Positions 1-11,010 of a DNA stretch of 64,000 bases are shown one piece after another; the stretch's first letter is position 1; the number at the start of each line of letters is the position of its first letter. The notes below the pieces were generated by a model that was not told where the DNA came from, did not search any database, and worked only from the letters and a program-made list of their open reading frames with translations. This DNA is from Streptomyces roseirectus. GTDB taxonomy: Bacteria > Actinomycetota > Actinomycetes > Streptomycetales > Streptomycetaceae. Made by a program: the position numbers and the translations under genes. The stretch is taken from contig NZ_CP060828.1 of the NCBI RefSeq assembly GCF_014489635.1, forward strand, positions 6,284,001 through 6,348,000, in the 5' to 3' direction.

Positions 1-917
1 CGTACATGGACATCGCCGCCCGGCGAGGCTACGAGGCCGTCATCACGCTCTCGAACGACGTAGCCCTCGAAGGCAGCCCCCTGGTGGACGTCAAGGTCGA
101 CGGCCGCCGCAAGCACAAGGTCGCCCTGCGGCACCTGTCGTGGGCCGAAGTCGCCCACCAGGCCCAGATGTTGATCCGCCACGAGGGCGTCGGCGACAAG
201 GCGCACGCCTGGCTGCTCCTGGAACTCCTGCACTACCTGCGCCACGACAACTCCGGCTGCCACGGCTTCCAGAACATGGGCGCGGCCTGGGTCCCCGTCC
301 GCAACGGCATCGACGACGAGACCCTGTGCGCCGGCGACCCGCGCGCCCTGGACGTCGTTGAGAGCTGGGAACGGCTCGTCCGGCAGATCTGCCTGAGCCT
401 CGGCGGTGAACTCGGCCAGAAGGTCCTGCCGGTGCAGCGGGCCAGACGCGGCGCCGACCCGAAGGAGCGCCGCAGCCGCCTCGCCGACCAACTCTGCCTG
501 GACGGACGACTTTTGGCCGAACTGCGGATCGAGGGCGCCCCCGGCATCCTGACCGTCTGCGCCGACCTGCGCACGGCCAGGATCCGGACGTCCGTCGAGA
601 TCCCGGCCCCCGCCAAGGGCTACCCCCTCAGCTGGGCCAAGCGCCTGGTCCGCCGCCTGGCCGACGCCCCGGCCGACCTCCACGTCGAAACCCTCGTCGA
701 GGGGGACACCGGCGGGCCGAGGGGCACGCTGGAACGCCTGCGCCCGGAACCCGCCGACCTGCTCCCCAAGAACGCCGACACCCGCATCACCGGCTTCCGC
801 CTGTCCCTGTTCAAGAGCATGGGCGGCGGCCGGGGCAACGCGGAGACCGGCTTCATCCGCAGCGTCGACGACGCCGTGACCCGCTTCCGCACGGCCGTCG
901 TGGCCCACCTGGAGTGA
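1..917 (+). CDS. Conserved protein with nuclease-like family features, 5' end outside window
   Basis: The frame is open to the left edge, so this is the C-terminal part of a larger protein; the ATG at 6 is probably internal. The visible 303 residues have the pattern I associate with a group of actinobacterial hypothetical proteins carrying a PD-(D/E)XK-like N-terminal domain: an AVITLSND strand near residue 12, RHLSW near 41, a helix LLLELLHYLRH near 70, and a DNSGCHGFQNMG loop followed by WVPVR. No catalytic residues of a nuclease can be checked because the N-terminus is missing. It converges on pepN across a shared terminator. The family assignment is inference from memory of sequence style and no function should be read from it. 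Confidence 0.6.
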   Translation, partial: YMDIAARRGYEAVITLSNDVALEGSPLVDVKVDGRRKHKVALRHLSWAEVAHQAQMLIRHEGVGDKAHAWLLLELLHYLRHDNSGCHGFQNMGAAWVPVRNGIDDETLCAGDPRALDVVESWERLVRQICLSLGGELGQKVLPVQRARRGADPKERRSRLADQLCLDGRLLAELRIEGAPGILTVCADLRTARIRTSVEIPAPAKGYPLSWAKRLVRRLADAPADLHVETLVEGDTGGPRGTLERLRPEPADLLPKNADTRITGFRLSLFKSMGGGRGNAETGFIRSVDDAVTRFRTAVVAHLE

Positions 918-955
918 CGCGAGGCGCCCAGCGCCGTACGAGCCGCACAGACGAA

Positions 956-985
956 AGGCGCCCGGAGCCACAACTCCGGGCGCCT
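956..985. terminator. Bidirectional hairpin between the first gene and pepN
   Basis: A perfect 12-bp stem, AGGCGCCCGGAG, with loop CCACAA and its complement. It lies 39 bases after the + strand stop and 21 bases past the stop of the converging pepN. It could serve both transcripts. Confidence 0.7.
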
Positions 986-1006
986 CAAAGCCGTTTAGGC
1001 GCCTGC

Positions 1007-3571
1007 TTACGCGTCAGCGGCCTGCGCCTTCAGCGCCCGCTCGATCCCCGACCGCGACTCCGAGACGAGCCGCCGCAGAGCGGCGTTGGGCTCGGCGGAG
1101 GAGAGCCAGGCGTCGGTGCGGTCCAGGGTGTCCTGGGTGACCTGGACCGACGGGTAGAGGCCGATGGCGACCTGCTGGGCGATCTCGTGGGAACGGGAGT
1201 CCCAGATCCCCTTGACGACCTCGAAGTACTTCTCCGTGTACGGCGCGAGGAGTTCACGCTGATCGGTCTGGACGAAGCCCCCGATGACCGCTTCCTGAAG
1301 CGCGTTGGGAAGGTCGGCGGAGTCGATGACGGAGGCCCAGGCGGCGGCCTTCGCCTCGGGGGTGGGCCGGGAGGCCCGCGCCGTGAGAGCGTGCCGCTCA
1401 CCCGCCGCCGTCTTGTCGCGCTCGTACTCGGCGTCGATCTCCGCGTCGCCGAACCGCCCGACGGACGCGAGGCGTTGGACGAACGCCCAGCGCAGCTCGG
1501 TGTCCACGGCGAGCCCGTCGATCGTCGACGTCCCGTCCAACAGGCCCTCAAGAAGGGAGAGTTGGGATTCGGTACGGGCCGCCGCCGCGAACGCGCGGGC
1601 CCACGCCAGCTGGTGGTCGCCACCGGGAGCCGCCGCACGCAGGTGCTCCAGCGCCGCCTCGGTCCAACGCGCCAGCAGATCCTCACGCTTGGCCGGCGCC
1701 GCGTACAGCTCAAGCGCCAGCTTCACCTGCCGCTGGAGGGACTGGACGACGCCGATGTCCGACTCCTTGCCGATGCCGGACAGCACCAGCGAGAGGTAGT
1801 CGCTGGTCGCCAGCTCCGCGTCCCGCGTCATGTCCCAGGCCGAGGCCCAGCACAGCGCGCGCGGCAGCGAGGACTCGAAGTCGCCGAGGTGCTGAGTGAC
1901 GACCGCGAGGGAGTCCGCGTCGAGGCGGACCTTGGCGTACGAGAGGTCGTCGTCGTTGAGCAGGAACACCGCCGGGCGGCGCTTGCCGACGAGCTGCGGG
2001 ACGGCCGTCAGCTCGCCGTCGATGTCCAGCTCGACGCGCTCGTCGCGCACCAACTTGCCGCTCTCGTCGTCGAGTTCGTACAGGCCGACAGCGATGCGGT
2101 GCGGGCGGAGCGTGGCCTCGCCCTTCGCGCCGGCCGGCAGCGCGGGAGCCTCCTGGCGGACCGCGAACGAGGTGATGACGCCCTGCGCGTCCACCTCGAT
2201 CTCCGGGCGCAGGATGTTGATCCCAGCCGTCTCCAGCCACGCCTTCGACCAGGACTTCAGGTCACGCCCGGAGGTCTCCTCCAGCGCGCCCAGCAGATCG
2301 GACAGACGCGTGTTGCCGAACGCGTGCCGCTTGAAATAAGCCTGCACGCCCGTGAAGAACGCGTCCTCGCCGACATACGCGACGAGCTGCTTCAGCACCG
2401 ACGCGCCCTTCGCGTACGTGATCCCGTCGAAGTTGACGAGGACGTCGTCGAGGTCGCGGATGTCCGCCATGATCGGGTGCGTGGACGGCAGTTGGTCCTG
2501 GCGGTAGGCCCACGTCTTCATCTGGTTGGCGAACGTCGTCCAGGAGTGCGGCCAGCGCGAACCCGGCGCGTACGCCTGGCAGGCGGCCTCCGCGTACGTC
2601 GCGAACGACTCGTTCAGCCACAGGTCGTTCCACCACTCCATGGTGACCAGGTCGCCGAACCACATGTGCGCCAGCTCGTGCAGGATCGTCGCCGCGCGCG
2701 TCTCGTACGCCGCGTCCGTCGTCTTCGACCGGAACACGTACTGGTCGCGGATCGTCACCGCGCCCGCGTTCTCCATCGCGCCCGCGTTGAACTCCGGGAC
2801 GAAGAGCTGGTCGTACTTCTTGAACGGGTACGCGTAGTCGAACTTCTCCTGGAACCAGTCGAATCCCTGCCGGGTCACCTCGAAGATGGCGTCGGAGTCG
2901 AGGAATTCGGCCAGCGAGGGGCGGCAGTAGATGCCGAGCGGCACCGACTGGCCGTCCTTCTCGTACACGCTGTGCACCGAGTGGTACGGGCCGACGATCA
3001 GCGCCGTGACGTACGTCGAGATGCGCGGCGTCGGCTCGAACTCCCAGACGTCGTCCTTCGGTTCGGGCGTCGGCGAGTTGGAGATCACCGTCCAGCCGGT
3101 CGGCGCCTTCACCGTGAACCTGAACGTCGCCTTCAGGTCCGGCTGTTCGAAGGACGCGAACACGCGGCGGGCGTCCGGCACCTCGAACTGCGTGTAGAGG
3201 TACGCCTGCTGGTCGACCGGGTCGACGAACCGGTGCAGGCCCTCACCGGTGTTGGTGTACGCGCAGTCCGCGACGACCCGCAGGATGTTCGGGCCCTCGA
3301 GCAGGCCCGGCAGCGCGATCCGGGAGTCCTTGAACACCTCGTCCGGGTCCAGCGCGTCCCCGTTGAGCGTCACCTCCGAGACGGCCGGGGCGACCAGGTC
3401 GATGAACGACGAGGTGTCGCCCTCGGCGACGTCGAAGCGCACCGTGGTCACGGACCGGTAGGTGCCGCCCTCCTGCGCTCCGGAGAGGTCGAGATCGATC
3501 TCGTACGAGTCAACGGTGAGCAGCTTCGCCCGCTGCTGCGCCTCTTCGCGAGTCAGGTTTGTGCCAGGCAC
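1007..3571 (-). CDS. pepN: Aminopeptidase N, M1 family (first copy)
   Basis: Cytosolic zinc aminopeptidase of 854 residues that removes N-terminal amino acids from peptides. The exopeptidase motif GAMEN is at residues 264-268. The zinc site HELAH is at 298-302 with the third ligand Glu in NESFA near 321. The length matches actinobacterial PepN with the C-terminal ERAP1-like helical domain. The start is GTG: GAGGAG lies about 9 bases upstream and the N-terminus MPGTNLTREEA matches that of the paralog at 20659-23217. No signal peptide is present. It is a single-gene unit, converging on the upstream partial gene. Confidence 0.95.
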   Translation of the reverse strand: MPGTNLTREEAQQRAKLLTVDSYEIDLDLSGAQEGGTYRSVTTVRFDVAEGDTSSFIDLVAPAVSEVTLNGDALDPDEVFKDSRIALPGLLEGPNILRVVADCAYTNTGEGLHRFVDPVDQQAYLYTQFEVPDARRVFASFEQPDLKATFRFTVKAPTGWTVISNSPTPEPKDDVWEFEPTPRISTYVTALIVGPYHSVHSVYEKDGQSVPLGIYCRPSLAEFLDSDAIFEVTRQGFDWFQEKFDYAYPFKKYDQLFVPEFNAGAMENAGAVTIRDQYVFRSKTTDAAYETRAATILHELAHMWFGDLVTMEWWNDLWLNESFATYAEAACQAYAPGSRWPHSWTTFANQMKTWAYRQDQLPSTHPIMADIRDLDDVLVNFDGITYAKGASVLKQLVAYVGEDAFFTGVQAYFKRHAFGNTRLSDLLGALEETSGRDLKSWSKAWLETAGINILRPEIEVDAQGVITSFAVRQEAPALPAGAKGEATLRPHRIAVGLYELDDESGKLVRDERVELDIDGELTAVPQLVGKRRPAVFLLNDDDLSYAKVRLDADSLAVVTQHLGDFESSLPRALCWASAWDMTRDAELATSDYLSLVLSGIGKESDIGVVQSLQRQVKLALELYAAPAKREDLLARWTEAALEHLRAAAPGGDHQLAWARAFAAAARTESQLSLLEGLLDGTSTIDGLAVDTELRWAFVQRLASVGRFGDAEIDAEYERDKTAAGERHALTARASRPTPEAKAAAWASVIDSADLPNALQEAVIGGFVQTDQRELLAPYTEKYFEVVKGIWDSRSHEIAQQVAIGLYPSVQVTQDTLDRTDAWLSSAEPNAALRRLVSESRSGIERALKAQAADA

Positions 3572-3603
3572 GCGGTCATCTCCTCGTTATGCGTGGGTTG
3601 TGG

Positions 3604-4491
3604 TCATCTTTCCACGGGGCAGGTGCCCCGGGCGACGTTCGGGTGGCCTTGGGCCCTCTCCGCCAGGGCCCGCGCCAGCGCCCGCACCCCGGCCCCCTCG
3701 CCGCCCCGCGTCCACACCAGCCCCAGCGCGGACTCCGCCACCCCCTCCACCGGCACGAACACCACGTCGTCCCGCCGGTGCGCCGTCGCCGTCGGCTCGC
3801 ACAGCAGCATCGCGCCGCGCCCCGTCGCGACCAGCGTCAGCCCCTCCTGGAGGGTGCCCGCCTCGGGCCCGGACGCCGCCGGGGCCTGCGCGGCGCGCCA
3901 GTACGCGGGGGCCGGGGGAGCGGGCCTGACCAGCGGCTGCGCCGCGACCTCCGGCGCCGACACGGACGTCCGCGTCGCGAAGGGATGACCGGCCGGGACC
4001 CCGAGGCGCTGGGGGCGGCGGGAGAAGACGGGGCCGAGGACGAGGTCCGGCTCGCGGACGGGCAGCAGGACGACGGCCGCGTCGACGCTCCCGGCGCGCA
4101 GCGCGCCGAACGGGTCGGACAGCGGCAGCTCGACGAGATCGATATCCCCCAACTCGCGCAGGACACCGGCGAGTTCGGTACTGACGGCGCCCTGGAAGCC
4201 GAGCCTGAGGCCGGTCCCGCCCGCCTCCTCGACGGCGGCCACCAGCTCCTCGTACGCCGGACGCAGGCGGGCCAGGAAGCGCTCGCCCAGCGGTGTCAGG
4301 GCCACCCGGCGGCTCGTCCGGCTGACCAGCCGGCCCCCGATCCGGCGCTCCAGAGCGCGCAGCAACTGGCTGACGCGGGCCTGCGACACGTACATCCGCT
4401 CGCCGGTCCTGCCGAAGTGCAGTTCCTCGGCGAGGGTCAGGAAGCACTCCAGCTCACGCAGGTCGGGGGGCGATCGATAAGCCACGTTCAT
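3604..4491 (-). CDS. LysR-family transcriptional regulator
   Basis: A 295-residue LysR-type regulator. The N-terminal winged HTH covers about residues 10-70 (RELECFLTLAEELHFGRT, then VSQARVSQLLRALERRIG), and the rest is a periplasmic-binding-like effector domain. It is divergent from the MFS transporter at 4548 with only 56 bases between starts. That arrangement is typical of a LysR protein controlling a neighbouring efflux gene, so the transporter is the likely target; this is inference. No convincing ribosome site precedes the ATG, whose upstream sequence is pyrimidine-rich, so translation may start on a very short leader. The effector is unknown. Confidence 0.88.
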   Translation of the reverse strand: MNVAYRSPPDLRELECFLTLAEELHFGRTGERMYVSQARVSQLLRALERRIGGRLVSRTSRRVALTPLGERFLARLRPAYEELVAAVEEAGGTGLRLGFQGAVSTELAGVLRELGDIDLVELPLSDPFGALRAGSVDAAVVLLPVREPDLVLGPVFSRRPQRLGVPAGHPFATRTSVSAPEVAAQPLVRPAPPAPAYWRAAQAPAASGPEAGTLQEGLTLVATGRGAMLLCEPTATAHRRDDVVFVPVEGVAESALGLVWTRGGEGAGVRALARALAERAQGHPNVARGTCPVER

Positions 4492-4547
4492 GGAAGGGCG
4501 AGAGGTTCGCCGTTGTTCCCGGCGGGCCCGGCGCGAAGGGTGGAGGC

Positions 4548-5747
4548 ATGTCCGCCAACCCCTCCACAGACACCGGCACCTGGCCCGCCGTTCTCGCTCT
4601 CGCCGCCGCCACCTTCGCCGTCGTCACCACCGAGATGCTTCCCGTCGGCCTCCTCACCTCGCTCGGGGCGTCGCTGGGGGTCTCGGCCGGAACGGCGGGG
4701 CTCGCCGTCACGCTCCCCGGGCTCGTCGCGGCCGGTACGGCACCGCTCTTGCCGGTCGTCGTACGCCGCAGCGACCGCCGGCACGTCCTCGTCGCCCTCC
4801 TGCTGCTCCTCGCCGTCGCCGGGCTGCTGTCCGCGCTCACCCCCGGGCTGGCCGTCCTGCTCGTCGCCCGTGCGCTGGTCGGCGTGTGCATCGGCGGGGT
4901 GTGGGCGATCGCGGCGGGGCTGCCGGCGCGGCTGGTGCCCGGTGAGCGGGCCGGGCGCGCGACGGCCGTCGTCTTCTCCGGCATCGCCGTCGCCTCTGTC
5001 ATCGGCGTCCCGGCGGGCACGTTCCTCGGCGAGGCCGCGGGCTGGCGCTGGGCGTTCGCGGCGCCGGCTTTCCTCGCGACGGCCGTGGCGGCGGCCCTGT
5101 ACGCCACGCTGCCCCCGCTGCCGGCAGAAACCCCCGTCCGCCTCACCGTCTTCCCCCAACTCCTGCGCGACGCCCGCCTCCGGCGCGGCCTCACCGCCGT
5201 CGCCCTCCTCGTCACCGGCCACTTCGCCGCGTACACCTACGTCCGCCCGCTCCTGGAACGCGTCCCGGGACTCGCGGAGGGACAGATCGGCCTGCTACTT
5301 CTGGCCTACGGGACGTCAGGGGTGGCCGGCACCTTCCTCATCGGCACCAGAGCCCCCCGTAACCCCACCCGTACCCTCCTCCTGATCGCCACGACCCTGA
5401 CAACAACCCTGACCCTCCTGGCCCCCTCCTCCCACTCCCTCCCCCTCACCACGACCCTCCTACTCCTCTGGGGCCTCCTCTACGGCGGCGTCTCCGTCAC
5501 GGCCCAGACCTGGCTGACCTCAGCAGCCCCCCACACCAAAGAAGCCGCCTCCGCCCTCTTCGCCGGCGTCTTCAACGCGGCCATCGCCGCAGGCGCCTTC
5601 GCAGGCGGCCGCACAGCAGACACCCACGGCCCCACCGCCGTCCTCTACCTGGGCGCCACCCTCACCCTCCTCGCCGCCCCCACCCTCCTCACCGCAACGC
5701 GACGCCGCGACCTCGCCGGCAACCCCGAACACCGGGCACGAGCCTGA
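4548..5747 (+). CDS. MFS transporter, DHA1/AraJ-like efflux
   Basis: A 399-residue major facilitator protein with about 12 hydrophobic segments. The conserved first-half pattern includes TTEMLPVGLL near residue 25 and an RALVGVCIGGVWAIAAGL segment near 105, as in the DHA1 drug and sugar efflux group (YdhP/AraJ-like). The ATG has GGTGGAGG close upstream. It is divergent from the LysR gene and probably regulated by it. In the second half, codons shift towards CCC, CTC and ACC runs from about 5350 on. The substrate cannot be inferred from sequence. Confidence 0.88.
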   Translation: MSANPSTDTGTWPAVLALAAATFAVVTTEMLPVGLLTSLGASLGVSAGTAGLAVTLPGLVAAGTAPLLPVVVRRSDRRHVLVALLLLLAVAGLLSALTPGLAVLLVARALVGVCIGGVWAIAAGLPARLVPGERAGRATAVVFSGIAVASVIGVPAGTFLGEAAGWRWAFAAPAFLATAVAAALYATLPPLPAETPVRLTVFPQLLRDARLRRGLTAVALLVTGHFAAYTYVRPLLERVPGLAEGQIGLLLLAYGTSGVAGTFLIGTRAPRNPTRTLLLIATTLTTTLTLLAPSSHSLPLTTTLLLLWGLLYGGVSVTAQTWLTSAAPHTKEAASALFAGVFNAAIAAGAFAGGRTADTHGPTAVLYLGATLTLLAAPTLLTATRRRDLAGNPEHRARA

Positions 5748-5827
5748 GGTTTTCAAGGGCACGGGGCTGCATACATGCGCGGCTCCGCCACGTGCCGGTC
5801 TTCTGCGGCGGCGATGCGCGGGGTGCC

Positions 5828-5990
5828 CCCCGAACGAGGCCCAGCCGCAGGTCTTTCAGGGGCGCGGGGAACTGCGCGACCAGCCACGACGGTGCCGCAG
5901 CCGCACGACGCGCAGTTCCCTCACGGCGCCTAGGCGTTGAGCTCGGCCGCCACCAACTCGGCGATCTGGACGGCGTTGAGGGCGGCGCCC
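5828..5990. repeat. Direct repeat copy 1, including dead asd 3' end
   Basis: This copy is nearly identical to 6068-6230 at an exact offset of 240 bases. I count 3 mismatches in 163 bases, all between 5921 and 5927. It comprises the dispersed intergenic element (about 5849-5905) plus the last 20 or so codons of asd. Confidence 0.9.
5930..5990 (-). pseudogene. Duplicated 3' end of asd
   Basis: Reading leftward, these 61 bases encode the C-terminal residues of Asd ([16 protein letters not shown]) and the same TAG stop. The sequence upstream of residue -20 is unrelated, so this fragment has no start or catalytic core. It arose with the surrounding direct repeat. Confidence 0.88.
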
Positions 5991-6067
5991 CCTCCGCTGC
6001 TGCCTCGCGGTACACGTACGCTCGGTGATCCACGGCTGCTTCTTGTACGTGGCGGAACGCCGGATCG

Positions 6068-7977
<1,910 letters not shown>

Positions 7978-7978
7978 G

Positions 7979-8638
7979 ATGCCCGACGACGACGCGCTCC
8001 TGCACGCGATCACCGGCGAACCCGCCCCCGACACCCCCGAACTCCGCGCCGCCCACGCGGACATCGCCGTCCTGCGCCACCAACTCGCCCTCATCGCCGA
8101 GGAACTGGACGCCGGCCCGGTGGCCGTTCCCCCACGCCGCCGCTCCTGTCGCGGGGTGCTGTACGGCCTCGCGGCGACCGGCGTGCTCGGCCTGCTCGGC
8201 GGCACCCTCACCCTGCTGGCCGGGACCGGCGGCGCCGGCGACGCGGGGGACGCCGACAAGTCCGCTGCCTCCGCAGTTGGCGGTACCGCTGAGGAGGCAG
8301 CGGACGCCCTCACCGACCCCGAGTACCTGGCCTGCGCCGCCACGGTCGTCGAGGGCACCGTCATCTCCGTACACCCCCAGGGGGACGCGACGGAGGTCAC
8401 CCTGAGAGTGACGCGGTCCTACAAGCCGGTGCCGGGCCCCTCCGACGTCACGTTCGCGGTGGACGCGGTGGACGCGGTGGACACTGAGGTCGTGCGGGGG
8501 GAGGCGCTGCTGGTCGCGCTCGGGCCGGACTCGGCGTCCCCGGACGCGCTGGTGGTGGGGGAGCCCGGCGTCGCGGCTCAGCGCCCGTCGCTCGTGCGGG
8601 CGTTGGAGGAGTCGCGCGAGACGGCGTGCCCCGGCTGA
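7979..8638 (+). CDS. Membrane-anchored protein, candidate anti-sigma partner
   Basis: 219 residues: an N-terminal acidic, predicted cytosolic segment of about 58 residues, one membrane segment at about 59-82 preceded by PPRRRSCR, then an exported domain of about 130 residues with two or more Cys. The stop of the sigma gene and this ATG are one base apart, so the two are co-translated. Topology and position fit an anti-sigma or sigma-modulating role, but I see no HxxxCxxC zinc motif. The exported part contains a short valine/aspartate duplication (VDAVDAVD) near residue 160. Function is inferred only from context. Confidence 0.75.
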   Translation: MPDDDALLHAITGEPAPDTPELRAAHADIAVLRHQLALIAEELDAGPVAVPPRRRSCRGVLYGLAATGVLGLLGGTLTLLAGTGGAGDAGDADKSAASAVGGTAEEAADALTDPEYLACAATVVEGTVISVHPQGDATEVTLRVTRSYKPVPGPSDVTFAVDAVDAVDTEVVRGEALLVALGPDSASPDALVVGEPGVAAQRPSLVRALEESRETACPG

Positions 8639-8646
8639 GACGCGAA

Positions 8647-8676
8647 AGGCGGGCGCCCCTTCAACGGCGCCCGCCT
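8647..8676. terminator. Hairpin between convergent genes
   Basis: An 11-bp stem, AGGCGGGCGCC, with an 8-base loop and complement. It lies just after the stop of the anti-sigma-like gene and upstream of the converging small gene's stop. Confidence 0.65.
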
Positions 8677-8716
8677 CTGTCTCGTCGTACGCGTCAGGTA
8701 CTACGCGTCGTACCGC

Positions 8717-8938
8717 CTACTCCCAGCCGTCCCAGACCCAGCTGCCGGTGTCGTCCCCGCTGGGCTTCGTCGGCTTGGTGACGACCGGGTCGTCGAGGCC
8801 GTCGGCCGCCACGACCCGCTTGTCCTGCGCGGGCGAGGCGCCGTGCTGGCCGGCGAGGCCCAGCGGGAGCGCCAGCGTCGCGGTGACAGCCAGGGCGGCG
8901 AGTGCGGTGCGGACGGCTCGGCCGGTGATTCGTCTCAT
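8717..8938 (-). CDS. Small secreted or membrane-anchored protein, unknown function
   Basis: 73 residues starting MRRITGRAVRTALAALAV, a classic n-region plus hydrophobic core followed by GLAGQHGA, so exported. The mature part is short and acidic (ADGLDDPVVTKPTKPSGDD) and ends in an aromatic tail WVWDGWE. I chose the ATG at 8938 because AGAGG lies just upstream and the signal sequence begins there; the longer open frame has no such support. I do not recognise a family. It converges on the sigma operon. Confidence 0.6.
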   Translation of the reverse strand: MRRITGRAVRTALAALAVTATLALPLGLAGQHGASPAQDKRVVAADGLDDPVVTKPTKPSGDDTGSWVWDGWE

Positions 8939-9109
8939 TCTCTGCCTCTGCAATTCTTCGTTCCCGGGGAGTGCCCGGCGTGGTGCCGGTGCCCCGGGGC
9001 GGCGAGCGTGTGCCGGAAACGATGATGGTTCGGCGGCCATGCCGCTGTCATGTTCCTTCGCTGGCCTCAGGAGGCCATGGCAGGCTCTTGCCAATTCCGG
9101 TCACGCGTA

Positions 9110-9433
9110 TCACGCGACCCGGCCGCCTCTTGGTTCCCCGTACAGGTAACGGTCCGGACGGCAGTCGCCCAGCTCCCAGTCCGGCAGCAGTCCGGGGAGG
9201 CTCAGCCACTCGGCCCAGCCGTCGCGCGCGCGGTCCAGTGCCTCGTCCAGGCTGCCGGCCTCCACGAACGTCATCCCGACCAGCCGTCTGCCCCACCTCG
9301 CGAGCGAGACGTGGGCGATGCCTGGGCGGGGGTCGGTTCTCGTGTGCTCGGCAACGGCGCTCAGCCGCTGGTCGCTGGGCATCGCGACGGGCGGCGCGGC
9401 CGACGGCAGGAGAACGACCTTGACTGCGTACAC
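9110..9433 (-). CDS. Hypothetical protein
   Basis: 107 residues, soluble, no signal peptide or membrane segment. It has a mixed alpha/beta look: a strand YAVKVVLLP at the start, AHVSLARWGRRLVGMTFV mid-protein, and a helix SLDEALDRARDGWAEWL at about 60-77. I do not recognise the family. Its codon usage is typical of the neighbourhood (GC-rich third positions), which favours a real gene. It stands alone between a small secreted protein and a regulator, both on the same strand. Confidence 0.6.
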   Translation of the reverse strand: MYAVKVVLLPSAAPPVAMPSDQRLSAVAEHTRTDPRPGIAHVSLARWGRRLVGMTFVEAGSLDEALDRARDGWAEWLSLPGLLPDWELGDCRPDRYLYGEPRGGRVA

Positions 9434-9573
9434 GGTGTGACCTTAGGCACGGCCTGTGCGGATATCGGCCGCGTCCAGCTGTCATCCCCCGGTCATGGCA
9501 GGGAGCGGCCAGCAACGTGAAAGTGGCCCGGTGGCCGAAAGGCCGAGTGGCTGAGCCACTGATCCATCACCCC

Positions 9574-10554
9574 TCACAGCCACCCCCGTCTCACCGCCTC
9601 CGCCCCCGCCTGGAACCGGCTCTGCACCCCCAGCCGCCGTTGCAGATCCGCCGTGTTGCGCCGAACCGTCCGCAGCGAGACGCCCATCTTCCGGGCGATC
9701 CCCTCGTCCGTGAGCCCCGCCGCCAGCATCTTCAGCAGCGCCGCCTCACGGTCCGTCGGCGCGTCCTCCGGTATCTCCTGCGGCGCGGAGCCCAGCGGGA
9801 CGGCGTTCTCCCACACCATGTCGAACAGCTCGCCCAGCGCCCGCACCATCCCGGGGTAGCGGATGAGCAGCGCCCCCTTGCGGCTGTCGTCGATGTCGAT
9901 GGGGATGACGGCGGTGGTGTGGTCGGAGAGGATCATCCGCATCGGCAGCGCCGGCACCGTACGCGTCTCCCCGCCCCGCGACGCGAGCCAGTTCGCGTAC
10001 TCCACGGTCGGCGGATCGTTGCGGACGCTGTCGAGATACACCGTCCGCATCCGCACCCCACGGGACAGATGCTGCTCGTCGAGCGGCCGCCCGGCGTCGA
10101 GGGCCGCCGCGCTCAGCGCCCCGCCCGGCACGAACGTCCGCACGTCGACCCGTGCCTGATGAGCCAACTCCATGAGCCGCACCCGCACCGCGTCGACGCC
10201 TTCGAGACGCTCGACGCCGCTGTCCACGCGGTGCGCCGCCATGTTGGCGTAATCCGAGGTCAGCGCCGCGAGAGCGGCCCGTTCCTGGGAGAGCCGGGCG
10301 CGCTGCTCGTCCAGCTCGGCCTCCCGGCGCTGGAGCAGCGGCGAGAGGACGATTTCCGGACTCACGGGAACGAACTGGTGGCCCGCGGCCTCATGGAGGA
10401 GCGAGAGTTGGGTCAGCCGGTCGAGCGCGCCGCGCACCTCGGTCTCCGCGAGCCCGGTCTCGCGGGCGATGTCCTCCAGGGTCCAGGAGGGGTGCAGCAG
10501 CAAAGACCGGTAGACGTCGTGGGTCGACTGGTCGATGCCGATGGTCTCCAGCAT
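9574..10554 (-). CDS. Regulator with TrmB-like N-terminal and LuxR C-terminal HTH
   Basis: 326 residues. The N-terminus (residues 1-70) is a winged-helix of the TrmB type (STHDVYRSLLLHPSWTLEDIA, ETEVRGALDRL). A helical linker follows (85-110), then a sensor-like middle, and a C-terminal LuxR/GerE HTH (about 260-320: LLKMLAAGLTDEGIARKMG, SLRTVRRNTADLQRRLG). Many such TrmB/LuxR hybrids occur in Streptomyces. The ATG at 10554 is preferred over longer starts because AGGGGGAG precedes it. It is monocistronic and the target genes are unknown. Confidence 0.85.
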   Translation of the reverse strand: MLETIGIDQSTHDVYRSLLLHPSWTLEDIARETGLAETEVRGALDRLTQLSLLHEAAGHQFVPVSPEIVLSPLLQRREAELDEQRARLSQERAALAALTSDYANMAAHRVDSGVERLEGVDAVRVRLMELAHQARVDVRTFVPGGALSAAALDAGRPLDEQHLSRGVRMRTVYLDSVRNDPPTVEYANWLASRGGETRTVPALPMRMILSDHTTAVIPIDIDDSRKGALLIRYPGMVRALGELFDMVWENAVPLGSAPQEIPEDAPTDREAALLKMLAAGLTDEGIARKMGVSLRTVRRNTADLQRRLGVQSRFQAGAEAVRRGWL

Positions 10555-10843
10555 GGCTCCCCCTGCGCGGGCCGTTCTGCGGCCGAGATCTGTCGGTGGT
10601 GTCGGAACTGTGGCTGACGGTATCCGATCCGCCATTTCGGCGTACCTGCGTTCGAGTCACCCGGCGTGACCTCCTGGCATCTCCCGGCCATGGCCACGTG
10701 GTGCCACAACCGGAACCCCCCAACCCCCGACCACCCCGCCTAATGTCATTGATCGCCGGGTGGTGCTCCCTCGGGGGAGGGCATCACCCGGCAACCGGAC
10801 ACCGGCCGGCGCCGTCACGGGGGTGGGCGCCGGCCGGAAAAAC

Positions 10844-10891
10844 GGGGTGGGGAAAAGGGGGAAAACGGGGGGAAGGTGGGGAAACCGGGGG
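10844..10891 (+). other. Guanine-tract array with G-quadruplex potential
   Basis: Six tracts of four to six Gs within 48 bases, separated by 1-5 base, mostly A-rich loops. Any four consecutive tracts satisfy the usual G4 rule. The G-rich strand is +, which is the template strand for the protease and regulator genes. Confidence 0.7.
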
Positions 10892-10896
10892 AAAGC

Positions 10897-10934
10897 GAAG
10901 AGGCGGGCGCTCTTGGGGGAGCGCCCGCCTCTTC
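10897..10934 (-). terminator. Strong hairpin downstream of the S8 protease gene
   Basis: A 16-bp perfect stem, GAAGAGGCGGGCGCTC, with loop TTGGGG. It lies about 100 bases past the protease stop. On the minus strand it is followed by GCTTTCCCCC rather than a long T run, as is common in Streptomyces terminators. Confidence 0.65.
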
Positions 10935-10941
10935 AATTCAG

Positions 10942-11010
10942 GCCCCGCGCAGGTCTTTTAGGGGCGCGGGGAACTGCGCGACAAGCCACAACGAACCCGC
11001 AGCCGACACA
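10942..11010 (+). repeat. Dispersed intergenic element
   Basis: Shares the core AGGTCTTTTAGGGGCGCGGG followed by GAACTGCGCGAC, then AGCCAC, with 5849-5905 and 6089-6145. Divergence increases towards the right end. Confidence 0.8.

Noticed and set aside
914..3988. 1024-residue plus-strand open frame over pepN
   Set aside because: Antisense shadow of a certain aminopeptidase gene, Arg/Gly/Leu-rich with no family signature.
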